The notes: generated from the letters alone by a model not told the origin. A stretch of 64,000 nt of DNA from Massilia sp. HP4 (GCF_005222695.1 NZ_STGG01000042.1:1-64000); one strand, 5' to 3'; positions 1 through 8,596 are shown, counted from the first letter of the stretch. Program-made: numbers and translations.

Positions 1-1502
1 GCGTCGATCTGGTCCGCCACGCCGGGCCGCAGGTGCAAGCCCAGCTTGGTGCGGCGCCACAGCACATCGGTCGCATCCATCGCCCATTCATGCGCCATCA
101 GGTAACGCAGCTCGGCCTCATGCAGGCCCGGCGCCACCTCGGCGCCCAGGTCAGGCAGCGCCCGGCAGCCGTCCAGCAACACTTCCACCCGCGTTCCATA
201 GGCACGCGCATAGCGCAGCGCCAGCGGCTTGGGCAGCCAGGCATGGCGCCGCTGCAGCGCCGCCACCCAGCGGTCGAATTCGAGCACGCCGCGGCTGTCG
301 GGCTGCGGCCCGAACAGGTCGCCGCCAGGCAGCACGGCGTTTGCGGTCCAGGCGCCGCCCGGCGCCTTGCCCAGCAACGGTGCGATCCAGTCGACGGCTT
401 CCTCGGCCAGCTTGCGGTAGGTCGTGATCTTGCCGCCGAAGACGGACAGCAGCGGCGGACCATCGGCGTCGCGCTCCAGATAATAGTCGCGCGTGGCCGC
501 CGCCGCGCTGGTGGCGTCGTCTTCGAGCAGCGGCCGCACGCCCGAATAGCTCCACACCACGTCGCTCGGCGCCAGCTGACGCTTGAAGTAGCGGTTGGCC
601 AGCTCGCACAGGTAACGCGTCTCGCCCTCGCCGATCGCGGCCGTGCCTGGGTCGCCTTCGAAATCGAGGTCGGTGGTGCCGACCAGGGTGAACGTTTCTT
701 CATAGGGAATCGCGAACACGACCCGGCCGTCGGCATGCTGGAACAGGTAGGCGCAGCCGTGCTCGAACAGGCGCGGCACGACGATATGGCTGCCCTTGAT
801 CAGGCGCAGCGCGCGGTGCGGGGCCACGCGGTTGGCGCGCTGGGCGAAGCGGGCCGCCCATGGCCCGGTCGCGTTGACCAGGCCGCGGGCGCGCACGGCC
901 AGTTGCGCGCCGCCCTGTTCGATACGCGCTTGCCAGTGCGCGGCGCGCCTGGTCACCTCGTCGCATGACGCATGGGTGAGCACCGTCGCCCCGCGTTCGT
1001 GGGCGTCGAGGGCATTGAGCACCACCAGCCGCGCATCGTCGACCCAGCCGTCGGAATAGGCAAAGGCACGCGAAAACTCGGGCTTGAGCGGCGCGCCGGC
1101 GCGGTGGCCGGCCAGCTCGATCGCGCTGGAAGCAGGCAGGAAGGCACGCGGCGCCAGGCGGTCGTAGAGGAACAGGCCGGCGCGGATCAGCCACGCCGGC
1201 CGTTGCCCGGGCACGTGCGGCATCACGAAGCGCAGCGGACGCATGATGTGCGGCGCGCTCTTGAGCAGGGTCTCGCGCTCGGCCAGCGCCTTGCGGACCA
1301 GGCCGAACTCGCGGTATTCGAGATAACGCAGGCCGCCGTGGATCAGCTTGCTGGAAGCGGACGATGTGTGGGCGCCCAGGTCGTCCTTCTCGCACAGAAC
1401 GACCTTCAAGCCGCGCCCGGCCGCGTCGCGCGCGATGCCGGCGCCGTTGATGCCGCCGCCGACCACCAGCAGGTCGCAATCGATCGTCTTGTTCGCTTGC
1501 AT
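1..1502 (-). CDS. glpD: Aerobic glycerol-3-phosphate dehydrogenase (C-terminus cut by window edge)
   Basis: FAD enzyme that oxidises sn-glycerol 3-phosphate to dihydroxyacetone phosphate at the inner membrane and passes electrons to quinone. The reading frame is open from the ATG at 1502 to the window edge (500 codons). Residues 13-32 hold the FAD-binding Rossmann signature (VVGGGINGAGIARD), and the family motif SSKLIHGGLRYLE lies near residues 47-59. E. coli GlpD is about 500 residues and the visible end (LGLHLRPGVADQ) matches its C-terminal region, so only some 10-20 residues should be missing. The start is supported by GGAGG just upstream. It is divergent from the HD phosphohydrolase at 1617. 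No glpF, glpK or glpR is visible; they could lie beyond the left edge. Confidence 0.93.
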   Translation of the reverse strand, partial: MQANKTIDCDLLVVGGGINGAGIARDAAGRGLKVVLCEKDDLGAHTSSASSKLIHGGLRYLEYREFGLVRKALAERETLLKSAPHIMRPLRFVMPHVPGQRPAWLIRAGLFLYDRLAPRAFLPASSAIELAGHRAGAPLKPEFSRAFAYSDGWVDDARLVVLNALDAHERGATVLTHASCDEVTRRAAHWQARIEQGGAQLAVRARGLVNATGPWAARFAQRANRVAPHRALRLIKGSHIVVPRLFEHGCAYLFQHADGRVVFAIPYEETFTLVGTTDLDFEGDPGTAAIGEGETRYLCELANRYFKRQLAPSDVVWSYSGVRPLLEDDATSAAAATRDYYLERDADGPPLLSVFGGKITTYRKLAEEAVDWIAPLLGKAPGGAWTANAVLPGGDLFGPQPDSRGVLEFDRWVAALQRRHAWLPKPLALRYARAYGTRVEVLLDGCRALPDLGAEVAPGLHEAELRYLMAHEWAMDATDVLWRRTKLGLHLRPGVADQID

Positions 1503-1616
1503 ATGCCTCCCTCACGGCATGACGCCATCCGGACCAGTGTAGGCAGCCGGGGGCGAACCAGCTTCGCCTGGCTCAATTATGCTGGGAATGGACGGGTCGA
1601 TGTGTAAAATCGCCAC

Positions 1617-2255
1617 ATGCACATCCACCCGAAACAAGACCGGACCCGCGCCTGGGTCCGCATGCCCTCCGGCCGCCGCCTCGACCTGCTCGATCCAACG
1701 CCCCTCGACTGGGACGACGCCGACCTGGCGCTCGGCCTGGCCCGCACCTACCGCTGGGGCGGCCATTCGGCCTGGCCCCTGCCCCTGTCGGTGGCCCAGC
1801 ATTCGATCTCGGTCATGCTGTTGCGCCGCGCCGCCGCGCCCGCGATCACGCCGCTCGAGGAATTGCGCGAACTGCTGCACGACGCCGAGGAAGGCCTGCT
1901 CGGCTTCGATGCGATTTCGGTCATCAAGCCCTTCCTGGGCGACGCCTTCCGCGCGCTCACCAAACGGCTGGAGCATATGGTATTTTTGCGCTACGGCCTG
2001 CCGGCCTGGGATACGCGCTCGCACGCCGCGCACAAGCGCGCCGACCGCCTGGCCGCCGCCACCGAGGCGGTGCACGTGGCCGGCTGGTCGCGCGAGGAAG
2101 TGCGGCGCACGCTCAAGATCCGGGCCGGGGTGCTGGCCGACGATCCGCTCGCCGCCCACTACGATTGCCGGCCGTGGGAGCCGTGGCCGCCGGCCGTGGC
2201 CTGCGAACGCTTCTTGCGCGAACTCGACCGGCTCAAGGACAGCGCCCATGCATGA
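1617..2255 (+). CDS. HD-domain phosphohydrolase (YfbR-like)
   Basis: A 212-residue protein with the metal-binding pattern of HD phosphohydrolases: H62 (in SVAQHS), H88-D89 (LLHDAEE) and D143 (HKRADR). Similar size and motif spacing occur in YfbR-type 5'-deoxynucleotidases, so a soluble nucleotidase role is possible, but the substrate cannot be told from sequence. Its last 8 bases overlap the start of the sirtuin at 2248, so the two are probably co-transcribed and translationally coupled. A TGTAAAAT stretch just upstream of the ATG could be a -10 element; no strong Shine-Dalgarno is visible. Confidence 0.8.
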   Translation: MHIHPKQDRTRAWVRMPSGRRLDLLDPTPLDWDDADLALGLARTYRWGGHSAWPLPLSVAQHSISVMLLRRAAAPAITPLEELRELLHDAEEGLLGFDAISVIKPFLGDAFRALTKRLEHMVFLRYGLPAWDTRSHAAHKRADRLAAATEAVHVAGWSREEVRRTLKIRAGVLADDPLAAHYDCRPWEPWPPAVACERFLRELDRLKDSAHA

Positions 2256-3063
2256 GATCGCACGCGCCTGCGAATTGCTGAGCGAGGCCGACGGTCTCCT
2301 GATCGCGGCCGGCGCCGGCATCGGCGTCGATTCGGGCCTGCCCGATTTTCGCGGCAATGCCGGTTTCTGGAAAGCCTATCCGCCGCTGGCCGAGCGTGGC
2401 CTGCCGTTCAGGGAGATGGCCAATCCTGCGAGCTTCGCGCGCGATCCGCGCCAGGCCTGGGGTTTTTATGGCCACCGGCTGGACCTGTACCGGCGCACCG
2501 CGCCACATGCGGGGTTCGCGATCCTGCGCGCGCTGGGCGAGCGCATGCGGCATGGCAGCTTTGTGTTCACCAGTAATGTCGACGGCCAGTTCCAGCGCGC
2601 CGGTTTTGCGAGCGACCGGATCGCCGAATTGCATGGCACCATCCACCACCTGCAGTGCAGCCACCCCTGCGTCGATGCGACCTGGCCGGCCGACGGGGTC
2701 GAACCCGAGGTGGACCTGGCGCGCTGCGCGCTGACGTCTCCGCTACCGGCCTGCCCGCACTGCGGGGCGCTGGCGCGGCCGAATATCCTGATGTTCAACG
2801 ATGTCGCCTGGGTCGATGCGCCGAGCGAGGCCCAGCTCGCCCGGCTGGAGGACTGGCGCGCCAGCGTGTCGCGCCTGGCCGTGATCGAACTGGGTGCCGG
2901 CACCGACCTGCCGTCGGTGCGCCGGTTTACCGAGTCGCAAGGCGTGCCCGCTATCCGTATCGACCCGCGCGAACACCGGATCGTGCGCGGCGTGGGACTT
3001 TCCATGGGCGCTTTGGCGGCGATGCAGGCAATCGCCCGGGAAATGGATATTACATACGGTTAA
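2248..3063 (+). CDS. Sir2-family NAD-dependent protein deacylase
   Basis: A 271-residue sirtuin that should remove acyl groups from lysines using NAD+. Residues 20-36 carry the NAD-binding GAGIGVDSGLPDFRG motif, residues 108-114 the TSNVDGQ variant of the usual TQNID, and H129 (ELHGT) is the catalytic base. Zinc ligands are C137 and C141 (CSHPC) and C169 and C172 (CPHC); the first pair is CxxxC rather than the common CxxC. The ATG at 2248 lies inside the end of the HD gene, which implies coupling. The upstream in-frame extension to 1579 is antisense-like, low-quality sequence overlapping the HD gene and was rejected as a start. Confidence 0.88.
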   Translation: MHEIARACELLSEADGLLIAAGAGIGVDSGLPDFRGNAGFWKAYPPLAERGLPFREMANPASFARDPRQAWGFYGHRLDLYRRTAPHAGFAILRALGERMRHGSFVFTSNVDGQFQRAGFASDRIAELHGTIHHLQCSHPCVDATWPADGVEPEVDLARCALTSPLPACPHCGALARPNILMFNDVAWVDAPSEAQLARLEDWRASVSRLAVIELGAGTDLPSVRRFTESQGVPAIRIDPREHRIVRGVGLSMGALAAMQAIAREMDITYG

Positions 3064-3094
3064 TTTGAACACTAAGTGGCTGATTTCATTCAGT

Positions 3095-3204
3095 CTTTTG
3101 GCCTATCCACAAGAATTGTGGATAACTGTGTGGAAAAGCGCCACTTGACAAGCCGCAAGCGCAGTATTGATGCGGGTTTCAACAAAATGCCCGTTCTGAA
3201 GGCA
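3095..3204. repeat. ~110-bp repeat, copy A, with DnaA-box-like sites
   Basis: This convergent intergenic stretch (sirtuin stop to helicase stop) aligns with 5565-5677, beyond the other end of the helicase gene. Shared blocks are TATCCACA, TGTG.ATAA, GTGTGGAAAAGCG, CTTGACA and the 15-base identity TGCGGGTTTCAACAA (3171-3185), then GAAGGCAA. Within it, 3103-3111 (CTATCCACA) is one mismatch from a DnaA box and 3117-3125 (TGTGGATAA) is a perfect reverse DnaA box. TGCC at 3188 and GGCA at 3201 can pair. Whether DnaA binds is not shown. The rest of 3064-3329 is AT-rich and shows no gene. Confidence 0.7.
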
Positions 3205-3329
3205 AAAAAATACCCTCATAAAATCAGTCACTTGCACGTGCACCACTTCTGCGCGTTCATGTCATATGCGGCAAACTCCTACAAAAGTGGCGCATGGGGG
3301 ATAAGTCGTCAATTTGCCCGCATCTGCCG

Positions 3330-5414
3330 TCATTTCCACGCGTTCCGGGCCCGGTCGCGCACCATCATGCGGACACTGTCGGGCATCGGCGTGCGCAGCT
3401 CGCGCTTGTCGGCGCTGAGCCAGGGAGATTCTTCGAAATGCTTGAGCATGACCGGGGTGATGAACCGCGTGCGCGCCGCATACACATGGCGGTCGCCCAT
3501 GCTGGACTGCTGCTTGATGAAGAAGCGGTTCGGCACCACCAGGTGCAGGTTTTCGCGTGCCCGCGTCATCGCTACGTACAGCAGGCGCCGCTCTTCTTCG
3601 ATGTCTTCCTGGCTGCCGGTCGCCATGTCCGACGGGATGCAGCCGTCGACCACGTTCAGCACGTGCACCGAGTTCCATTCTTGCCCCTTGCTCGAATGGA
3701 TGGTCGACAGGATCACATAGTCTTCGTCGAGCAGCGGGGCGCCGGCGCGGTCGCTGGTCGCCTCGGGCGGGTCGAGCGTGATCTCGGCCAGGAAGCTCTC
3801 GCGGTTGCCGTAGCCGCCGGACAGCGCCACCAGTTGATCGAGGTCGGCCGCGCGTACCTGCGCATCGTCGTGCAGCCGCTCCAGGTGCGGCTGGTACCAC
3901 TGGCGCGCCAGCTCGAGGTCGAGCGGCCAGGACAGGCCCGGCGTGCGCAGGCGCCGGTACAGCGCGCAAAACGCCACCCAGTCGGCCTTGCAGCGCGCCG
4001 GCACCGCAAAGGTGTCGAGCGCGCCGATGGGATCGTCGCTGCTGCCGGCTGCCTCGACGATCCGGGTGGCGGTCGCCTGGCCGATGCCGGGGATGAGCTG
4101 CAGCGCCCTGAAACCGGCCAGGCGCCCGCTCGGGTTCTGGGCGAAGCGCAGCAGCGCCAGCACGTCCTTGATATGGGCCGCCTCCAGGAATTTCAGGCCG
4201 CCGAACTTCACGAACGGGATATTGCGGCGCATGAGTTCGAGTTCGAGCGCGGCGCTGTGGCTGGCGGCGCGAAACAGCACTGCCTGCGATTTCAGGGTCA
4301 CGCCGGCTTCGCGCTGCTCGAGGATGCGGTTGCAGACCCAGCGCGCCTGCTCGGCTTCGTCGGGGATCAGGACCAGTTGCGGCTTGACGCTCGACACCTT
4401 GTCGGTCCACAAGGTCTTGGCATGGCGCTCGAGCGCGGCGCCGATCACCGCGTTCGACGCGTCCAGGATAGTCTGCGTGGAGCGGTAGTTGCGCTCCAGG
4501 GTGATCAACTGCGCCGGCTGCGAGAACTGCTTCGGGAAATCGAGGATATTGCGCACCGTGGCGCCGCGAAAACCGTAGATCGACTGGGCGTCATCGCCTA
4601 CCACCATCACGCCGCGGCCGTCGGGCTTCATGCCGGTGACGATCGCCGCCTGCAGGCGGTTGGTGTCCTGGTATTCGTCGACCAGCACGTGGTCGAACAG
4701 CGCGCCGAGCTCGAGCCCCAATACCGGATCGGCCGCCATCTCGGCCCAGAACAGCAGCAGGTCGTCGTAGTCGAGCACGTTCTGCTCCTGCTTGGCGTCG
4801 ACGTAGGCGCCGAACAAGGTCTTGAGCTGGGCTTCCCACTCGCTGCACCAGGGGAAAAATGCCTGCAATACTACATCGAGCGGCTCGCGGCCGTTGACCA
4901 CGCGCGAATAGATCGACAGGCAGGTGCCTTTCAGCGGAAAGCGCTTTTCAAGCTGGCCCAGGCCAACGTCGTGGCGCACCATCCCCATCAGGTCTTCGGA
5001 ATCGCCGCGGTCGTGGATCGTGAACTGGGGGTCGAGGCCGATGCGGCCCGCGAACTCGCGCAGCAGGCGCGCGCCGATGCTGTGGAAGGTGCCGGCCCAG
5101 GGCAAGGTGATCTGTGATTGCGTGCCCCTGAGCCCGAACAGCCGGTGCAGCACGCCGCCGGCGCGCTGGGTCATCTCGGTGGCGGCGCGGCGCGAGAACG
5201 TCAGCAGCAGGATGCGCTGCGGATCGGCGCCGGACTGGATCAGGCGCGCCACCCGATGCGCCAATGTATTGGTCTTGCCGGAACCGGCGCCGGCCACCAC
5301 CAGCAGCGGACGCGGCGCCGCCACGCCGACGTCATGCTCGACCGCCGCCCTTTGCTCGGGGTTGAGGCTGGCGAACGGGTCTTCGGTGGCGGGCTGATCG
5401 GCGACGGCGGACAT
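3330..5414 (-). CDS. UvrD/Rep-family superfamily 1 DNA helicase
   Basis: A 694-residue ATP-dependent 3'-5' helicase of the UvrD/PcrA/Rep family. Walker A is at residues 41-49 (AGAGSGKTN), motif Ia/Ib around 68-82, Walker B VDEYQD at 245-250, the GDDAQSIYGFRGA motif near 272-284, and the C-terminal TIHSSKGQEWN motif near 578. Length fits UvrD-like helicases rather than RecB or AddA. A LexA-type site lies just upstream (5439-5454), suggesting SOS control. The gene stands alone between two copies of the same intergenic repeat. It could be a second UvrD paralogue rather than the housekeeping uvrD, because it lacks the typical longer C-terminal tail. Confidence 0.9.
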   Translation of the reverse strand: MSAVADQPATEDPFASLNPEQRAAVEHDVGVAAPRPLLVVAGAGSGKTNTLAHRVARLIQSGADPQRILLLTFSRRAATEMTQRAGGVLHRLFGLRGTQSQITLPWAGTFHSIGARLLREFAGRIGLDPQFTIHDRGDSEDLMGMVRHDVGLGQLEKRFPLKGTCLSIYSRVVNGREPLDVVLQAFFPWCSEWEAQLKTLFGAYVDAKQEQNVLDYDDLLLFWAEMAADPVLGLELGALFDHVLVDEYQDTNRLQAAIVTGMKPDGRGVMVVGDDAQSIYGFRGATVRNILDFPKQFSQPAQLITLERNYRSTQTILDASNAVIGAALERHAKTLWTDKVSSVKPQLVLIPDEAEQARWVCNRILEQREAGVTLKSQAVLFRAASHSAALELELMRRNIPFVKFGGLKFLEAAHIKDVLALLRFAQNPSGRLAGFRALQLIPGIGQATATRIVEAAGSSDDPIGALDTFAVPARCKADWVAFCALYRRLRTPGLSWPLDLELARQWYQPHLERLHDDAQVRAADLDQLVALSGGYGNRESFLAEITLDPPEATSDRAGAPLLDEDYVILSTIHSSKGQEWNSVHVLNVVDGCIPSDMATGSQEDIEEERRLLYVAMTRARENLHLVVPNRFFIKQQSSMGDRHVYAARTRFITPVMLKHFEESPWLSADKRELRTPMPDSVRMMVRDRARNAWK

Positions 5415-5438
5415 GGGCTGGATCTGGAAAATGCCACA

Positions 5439-5454
5439 CTGTACATTTATCCAG
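5439..5454 (-). promoter_or_regulatory. Candidate LexA (SOS) box upstream of the helicase
   Basis: The 16-mer has the form CTGT-N8-CCAG, one mismatch from the CTGT-N8-ACAG LexA consensus used in beta- and gammaproteobacteria. It sits 25-40 bases upstream of the helicase ATG, where a repressor would block the promoter. The link is an inference from match and position only. Confidence 0.45.
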
Positions 5455-5564
5455 TCCCGAGCCGCAAGCGGAAAATGCGCCCTCCGCCGATGCTGTCAAA
5501 AGGTTATCGGAAATGACATCAGCCATGACCTCAGCATTCGCTGCCAAGTCACGGATCCGCAAGG

Positions 5565-5677
5565 CGTTTTTTGGATATCCACAAAGTCTGTGAATAAGTG
5601 TGTGGAAAAGCGGGGGCTTGACACGCTGGATGCGGCCTACCGTGCGGGTTTCAACAATTTGCCTATTGGGAAGGCAA
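5565..5677. repeat. ~110-bp repeat, copy B, with DnaA-box-like sites
   Basis: Same orientation as copy A at 3095-3204, so the helicase gene is bracketed by direct repeats about 2.5 kb apart. 5575-5583 (ATATCCACA) and 5589-5597 (TGTGAATAA) are each one mismatch from a DnaA box in opposite orientations. TGCGGGTTTCAACAA is at 5643-5657. A perfect 6-bp stem TTGCCT/AGGCAA (5659-5664 with 5672-5677) closes the element; in copy A only four pairs are kept. Confidence 0.7.
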
Positions 5678-5792
5678 TCTCGTTTATGCTGAAAATCAAG
5701 GGTTTACGTGAAGTTGCCGTGAGCCCACACCGTATCTGCCATAAATAATTCGCCCATCGCATTTGTGCACAACCGGAGGACCTGCGCTCTCC

Positions 5793-6011
5793 TCAGGCGA
5801 GCGTCCGGCGGCGCCCAGGTTCGAGCAACACGCGCTCGATCACCTGCGCCCGCACCCCATGCGACTTGAGGTATTCGACGGCGGGCATGGTGCCGGAATC
5901 GCGCAGGGTGGCGATGCCATGCGACACGATGTCGCGCTGTCGGCTATTGCACCTGAGCTCGGATGAAGCGGCAAGGCAGTGGTTGATTTCCTGGGCGCGG
6001 AATGGGCTCAT
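5793..6011 (-). CDS. Small conserved-type protein of unknown function (72 aa)
   Basis: A 72-residue basic, soluble-looking protein (MSPFRAQEINHCL...) ending in VLLEPGRRRTLA. The start at 6011 is chosen because GGAG lies about 10 bases upstream; a longer frame to 6050 has no ribosome site. Codon use is like the neighbours. I recognise no domain. It has no evident operon partner: the helicase is downstream on the same strand across the repeat-containing gap. Confidence 0.55.
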   Translation of the reverse strand: MSPFRAQEINHCLAASSELRCNSRQRDIVSHGIATLRDSGTMPAVEYLKSHGVRAQVIERVLLEPGRRRTLA

Positions 6012-6187
6012 GGGGCGTATCTCCGGTGAGTGATGTCGCTGACGCACCACGAGTATTGGCGATGCCAGCTCGAAGTCAATGTCAAACCTGTATCAATACG
6101 CGAAAACCGTTTTTGTGGCCTGCGCTGCGCCACCTCACCCGCGTCCTCCCTACAATCGTCGGCAACCACCCCACGATGAGGACTACC

Positions 6188-6364
6188 ATGCGCACCCAGA
6201 CCGATCCCACCCTGAATCCCGGCGATGAAGCCGCCCCCGGCACCCCTGGCGCCGGCGAAGACATCTGCGACGCCTGCGCGGGCAGCGGCACCCTTGCCGA
6301 CGGCAAGCCCTGCCCGCAGTGCGGCGGGACCGGCCGCGTGATGGAAGGCATCGGCGGCGGCTGA
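6188..6364 (+). CDS. Small DnaJ-type zinc-ribbon protein (58 aa)
   Basis: A 58-residue protein with two cysteine pairs, C27-x2-C30 (CDACAGSG) and C42-x2-C45 (CPQCGGTG), the CxxCxGxG pattern of one DnaJ zinc-finger module. It lacks a J domain and a substrate-binding domain, so it is not a DnaJ but a free-standing zinc ribbon that may bind a protein partner. The ATG at 6188 follows GAGG by 7 bases; the ATG at 6176 has no such site. The first 22 residues are disordered and Pro/Gly-rich. Function unknown. Confidence 0.65.
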   Translation: MRTQTDPTLNPGDEAAPGTPGAGEDICDACAGSGTLADGKPCPQCGGTGRVMEGIGGG

Positions 6365-6425
6365 ACGCCTATCCAGCGCGGGTACCTCGTGGACAGGACG
6401 CGGGCCGAGCGGCGATAATCGGCGG

Positions 6426-7055
6426 ATGAGCGCTTCACCTTCCCCCGTTCCTCCCGATCTCCCTGTACCGCCAGCCACCGCCTTGCCCACGCCGGACCCC
6501 GAGCGCCCGCGGCCGGCCTCGCTGACCGACCTGTTCGTTTCATTCACGCTGATCGCCCTGCAGGGCTTCGGCGGCGTGCTGGCCGTGATCCAGCAGCAGG
6601 TCGTCGAGCGCAAGCGCTGGATGAGCAATGAGGAATTCATCGAGGAGTGGTCGGTAGCCCAGATCATGCCGGGCCCCAACGTCTGCAACCTGGCGATGAT
6701 GATCGGCACCCGCCATTTTGGCCTGGCCGGCGCCATGAGCGCGCTGGCCGGCATCCTCACCGTGCCGCTGATCCTGGTGCTGTGCCTGGCCCTGGTCTAC
6801 GCGCAGTTCTCGGCCCAGCCCCAGGTGCAGGGCGCGCTGCGCGGCATGGCCGCCGTCGCCGCCGGCCTGATCGCCGCCACCGGCCTGCGCATGTCGGTGG
6901 CGCTGTCGAACAACGTGATCCCGCTCGCCGCCTGCGTCGCGATCGCCGCCACCGGCTTCGTGCTGCTGGCCTGGATCCGGGTGCCGCTGGCGGCCGTCAT
7001 CGCCGTGCTTGGCGGACTGGGCTGCGTGCTGGCCTGGCGCGGGCTCAAGCCATGA
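6426..7055 (+). CDS. Chromate transporter, N-terminal-type half (CHR domain)
   Basis: A 209-residue membrane protein with one CHR domain. After a Pro-rich cytosolic tail of about 35 residues come the family motifs ALQGFGG and MPGPNVCNLAMMIG, then about five hydrophobic segments. It belongs to the short-chain chromate transporters, in which two single-domain proteins replace the fused ChrA. It overlaps the next gene by ATGA (7052-7055), so the pair is made together. The substrate could be chromate or another oxyanion. Confidence 0.85.
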   Translation: MSASPSPVPPDLPVPPATALPTPDPERPRPASLTDLFVSFTLIALQGFGGVLAVIQQQVVERKRWMSNEEFIEEWSVAQIMPGPNVCNLAMMIGTRHFGLAGAMSALAGILTVPLILVLCLALVYAQFSAQPQVQGALRGMAAVAAGLIAATGLRMSVALSNNVIPLAACVAIAATGFVLLAWIRVPLAAVIAVLGGLGCVLAWRGLKP

Positions 7056-7642
7056 ACGCGCCTGTGCTCGTGTTCGGCTGGCACGACTGGCTGAACCTGT
7101 TCGTCCATTTCCTGATGCTGTCCATGATGTCGCTGGGCGGCGCGATCTCGACCACCTCCGAGATGCAGCGCTACCTGGTCGAGCGCCAGGGCTGGCTGAG
7201 CCAGTCCCAGTTCGCCGATTCCGTGGCTTTAGCCCAGTCATCGCCGGGGCCGAACGTGCTCTTCGTGGCCCTGCTGGGCTGGCACGTCGGGCTCAACTCC
7301 GGCAGCATGACGGCGGCGCTGGGCGGGGTCGTGTTGTCGATGATCGGCATCATGCTGCCCTCGACCGTCTTTACTTACCAGGTGGCGCAATGGGCACACC
7401 GTAACCGCGCGCTGCGCGCCGTGCGCGCCTTCAAGCAGGGCATGGCGCCGCTGGTGATCGCCATGCTGCTGTCGACCGCCTGGCTGCTGGCGACCGGTGG
7501 CGGCAAGGGCGGCGAACACATGGACAACTGGCCCCTGTGGCTGCTGACGATCGCGAGCTGCCTCGTCATCTGGCGCACCCGCCTGCACCTGCTGTGGATG
7601 CTGGCGGCCGGCGCGCTGCTGGGGGCGCTGGGCGTGGTGTAG
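7052..7642 (+). CDS. Chromate transporter, C-terminal-type half (CHR domain)
   Basis: A 196-residue partner of the preceding gene. It repeats the CHR motifs in its own form (MMSLGGAIS, SSPGPNVLFVALLGW) and has about six hydrophobic stretches. The start overlaps the upstream stop by ATGA. Short-chain CHR proteins act as heterodimers with opposite membrane topology, which fits the pairing here. No chrB or chrR regulator is adjacent. Confidence 0.85.
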   Translation: MNAPVLVFGWHDWLNLFVHFLMLSMMSLGGAISTTSEMQRYLVERQGWLSQSQFADSVALAQSSPGPNVLFVALLGWHVGLNSGSMTAALGGVVLSMIGIMLPSTVFTYQVAQWAHRNRALRAVRAFKQGMAPLVIAMLLSTAWLLATGGGKGGEHMDNWPLWLLTIASCLVIWRTRLHLLWMLAAGALLGALGVV

Positions 7643-7705
7643 TTGGCAAGCTTTGTCGGTAGGCGGCATACTGGCGTCATTCCTGTTACCACGAACGACA
7701 CGACA

Positions 7706-8548
7706 ATGCCCCAACTCCTGAATGAACATGCCTGCTTCGGCGGGGTGCAGCGCTTCTACCAGCACGACTCGGCCGCGATCGGCTTGCCGATGAAGTTCTC
7801 GGTCTACCTGCCGCCGGCGGCGGGCGATAAGAAGCTGCCGGTGCTGTTCTACCTGGCCGGCCTGACCTGCACCGAAGAGACCTTCATGACCAAGGCCGGC
7901 GCCCAGCGCCTGGCAAGCGAACTGGGCATCATCCTGGTCGCGCCCGACACCAGCCCGCGCGGCGCCAATGTCCCCGGCGAAAACGACAGCTGGGACTTCG
8001 GCGCGGGCGCCGGCTTCTATCTCGACGCCACCCAGGAACCGTGGGCGCGCCACTACCGCATGCACAGCTATCTGCTGGAACTGCATGCGCTGGTGCTGGC
8101 GACCTTCCAGGCCGATCCGGCGCGGGTCGGCATCTTCGGCCACTCGATGGGCGGCCATGGCGCGCTGACCATGGCGCTGAAGCATCCAGACCTGTTCCGC
8201 TCGGTCTCGGCCTTCGCACCGATCGCCGCGCCGAGCCGTTGCCCGTGGGGCAAGAAGGCCTTCGGCGGCTATCTGGGCGCAGACGAAAGCAGCTGGCAGC
8301 AGTATGACGCCAGCGCCCTGATGGCACGCCACGACACGGCGCCCTTCCCTGGTGGCATCCTGATCGACCAGGGCCTGGGCGACAAGTTCCTGGTCGAGCA
8401 ACTGCTGCCGGAAACCTTCGAGCAAGCCTGCGCCAAGGCCGGCCAGCCGCTCACGCTGCGCCGCCATGCCGGCTACGACCACGGCTATTACTTCATCTCG
8501 ACTTTCGTCGAAGACCACCTGCGTTTCCACAGCCGCCAGCTCGGCTGA
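7706..8548 (+). CDS. fghA: S-formylglutathione hydrolase
   Basis: A 280-residue alpha/beta-hydrolase (esterase D type) that splits S-formylglutathione to formate and glutathione in the cytosol, the second step of glutathione-dependent formaldehyde removal. The nucleophile S147 is in GHSMGG, D226 in GLGDKF and H259 in GYDHGYY complete the triad, and C55 sits in the conserved GLTCTEETF. The formate it yields could feed the formate dehydrogenase at 42.5-45.3 kb. The usual partner adhC (S-hydroxymethylglutathione dehydrogenase) is not in the window. The start at 7706 matches the family N-terminus; the upstream frame to 7643 is not supported. Confidence 0.93.
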   Translation: MPQLLNEHACFGGVQRFYQHDSAAIGLPMKFSVYLPPAAGDKKLPVLFYLAGLTCTEETFMTKAGAQRLASELGIILVAPDTSPRGANVPGENDSWDFGAGAGFYLDATQEPWARHYRMHSYLLELHALVLATFQADPARVGIFGHSMGGHGALTMALKHPDLFRSVSAFAPIAAPSRCPWGKKAFGGYLGADESSWQQYDASALMARHDTAPFPGGILIDQGLGDKFLVEQLLPETFEQACAKAGQPLTLRRHAGYDHGYYFISTFVEDHLRFHSRQLG

Positions 8549-8596
8549 TTGTCGGCGGCTCATCCTGTAACTCGTTTTGGTTCGTCACCGGACCAT

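Larger units (their letters stand above)
5415..5792. other. 378-bp intergenic region upstream of the helicase
   Basis: No convincing gene is present: short open frames here lack a ribosome site or coding bias. It holds the LexA-like box (5439-5454) and repeat copy B (5565-5677). From 5678 to 5792 I see only AT-rich sequence without a clear promoter, hairpin or RNA gene. Confidence 0.6.

Noticed and set aside
3188..3210. Rho-independent terminator in repeat copy A
   Set aside because: The hairpin is followed by A, not T, on the plus strand, and precedes T on the minus strand in the wrong order.
3095..5677. Replication origin (oriC) or plasmid origin
   Set aside because: Only two DnaA-like boxes per copy, no AT-rich unwinding tract, and no dnaA, dnaN, parA or repA nearby.
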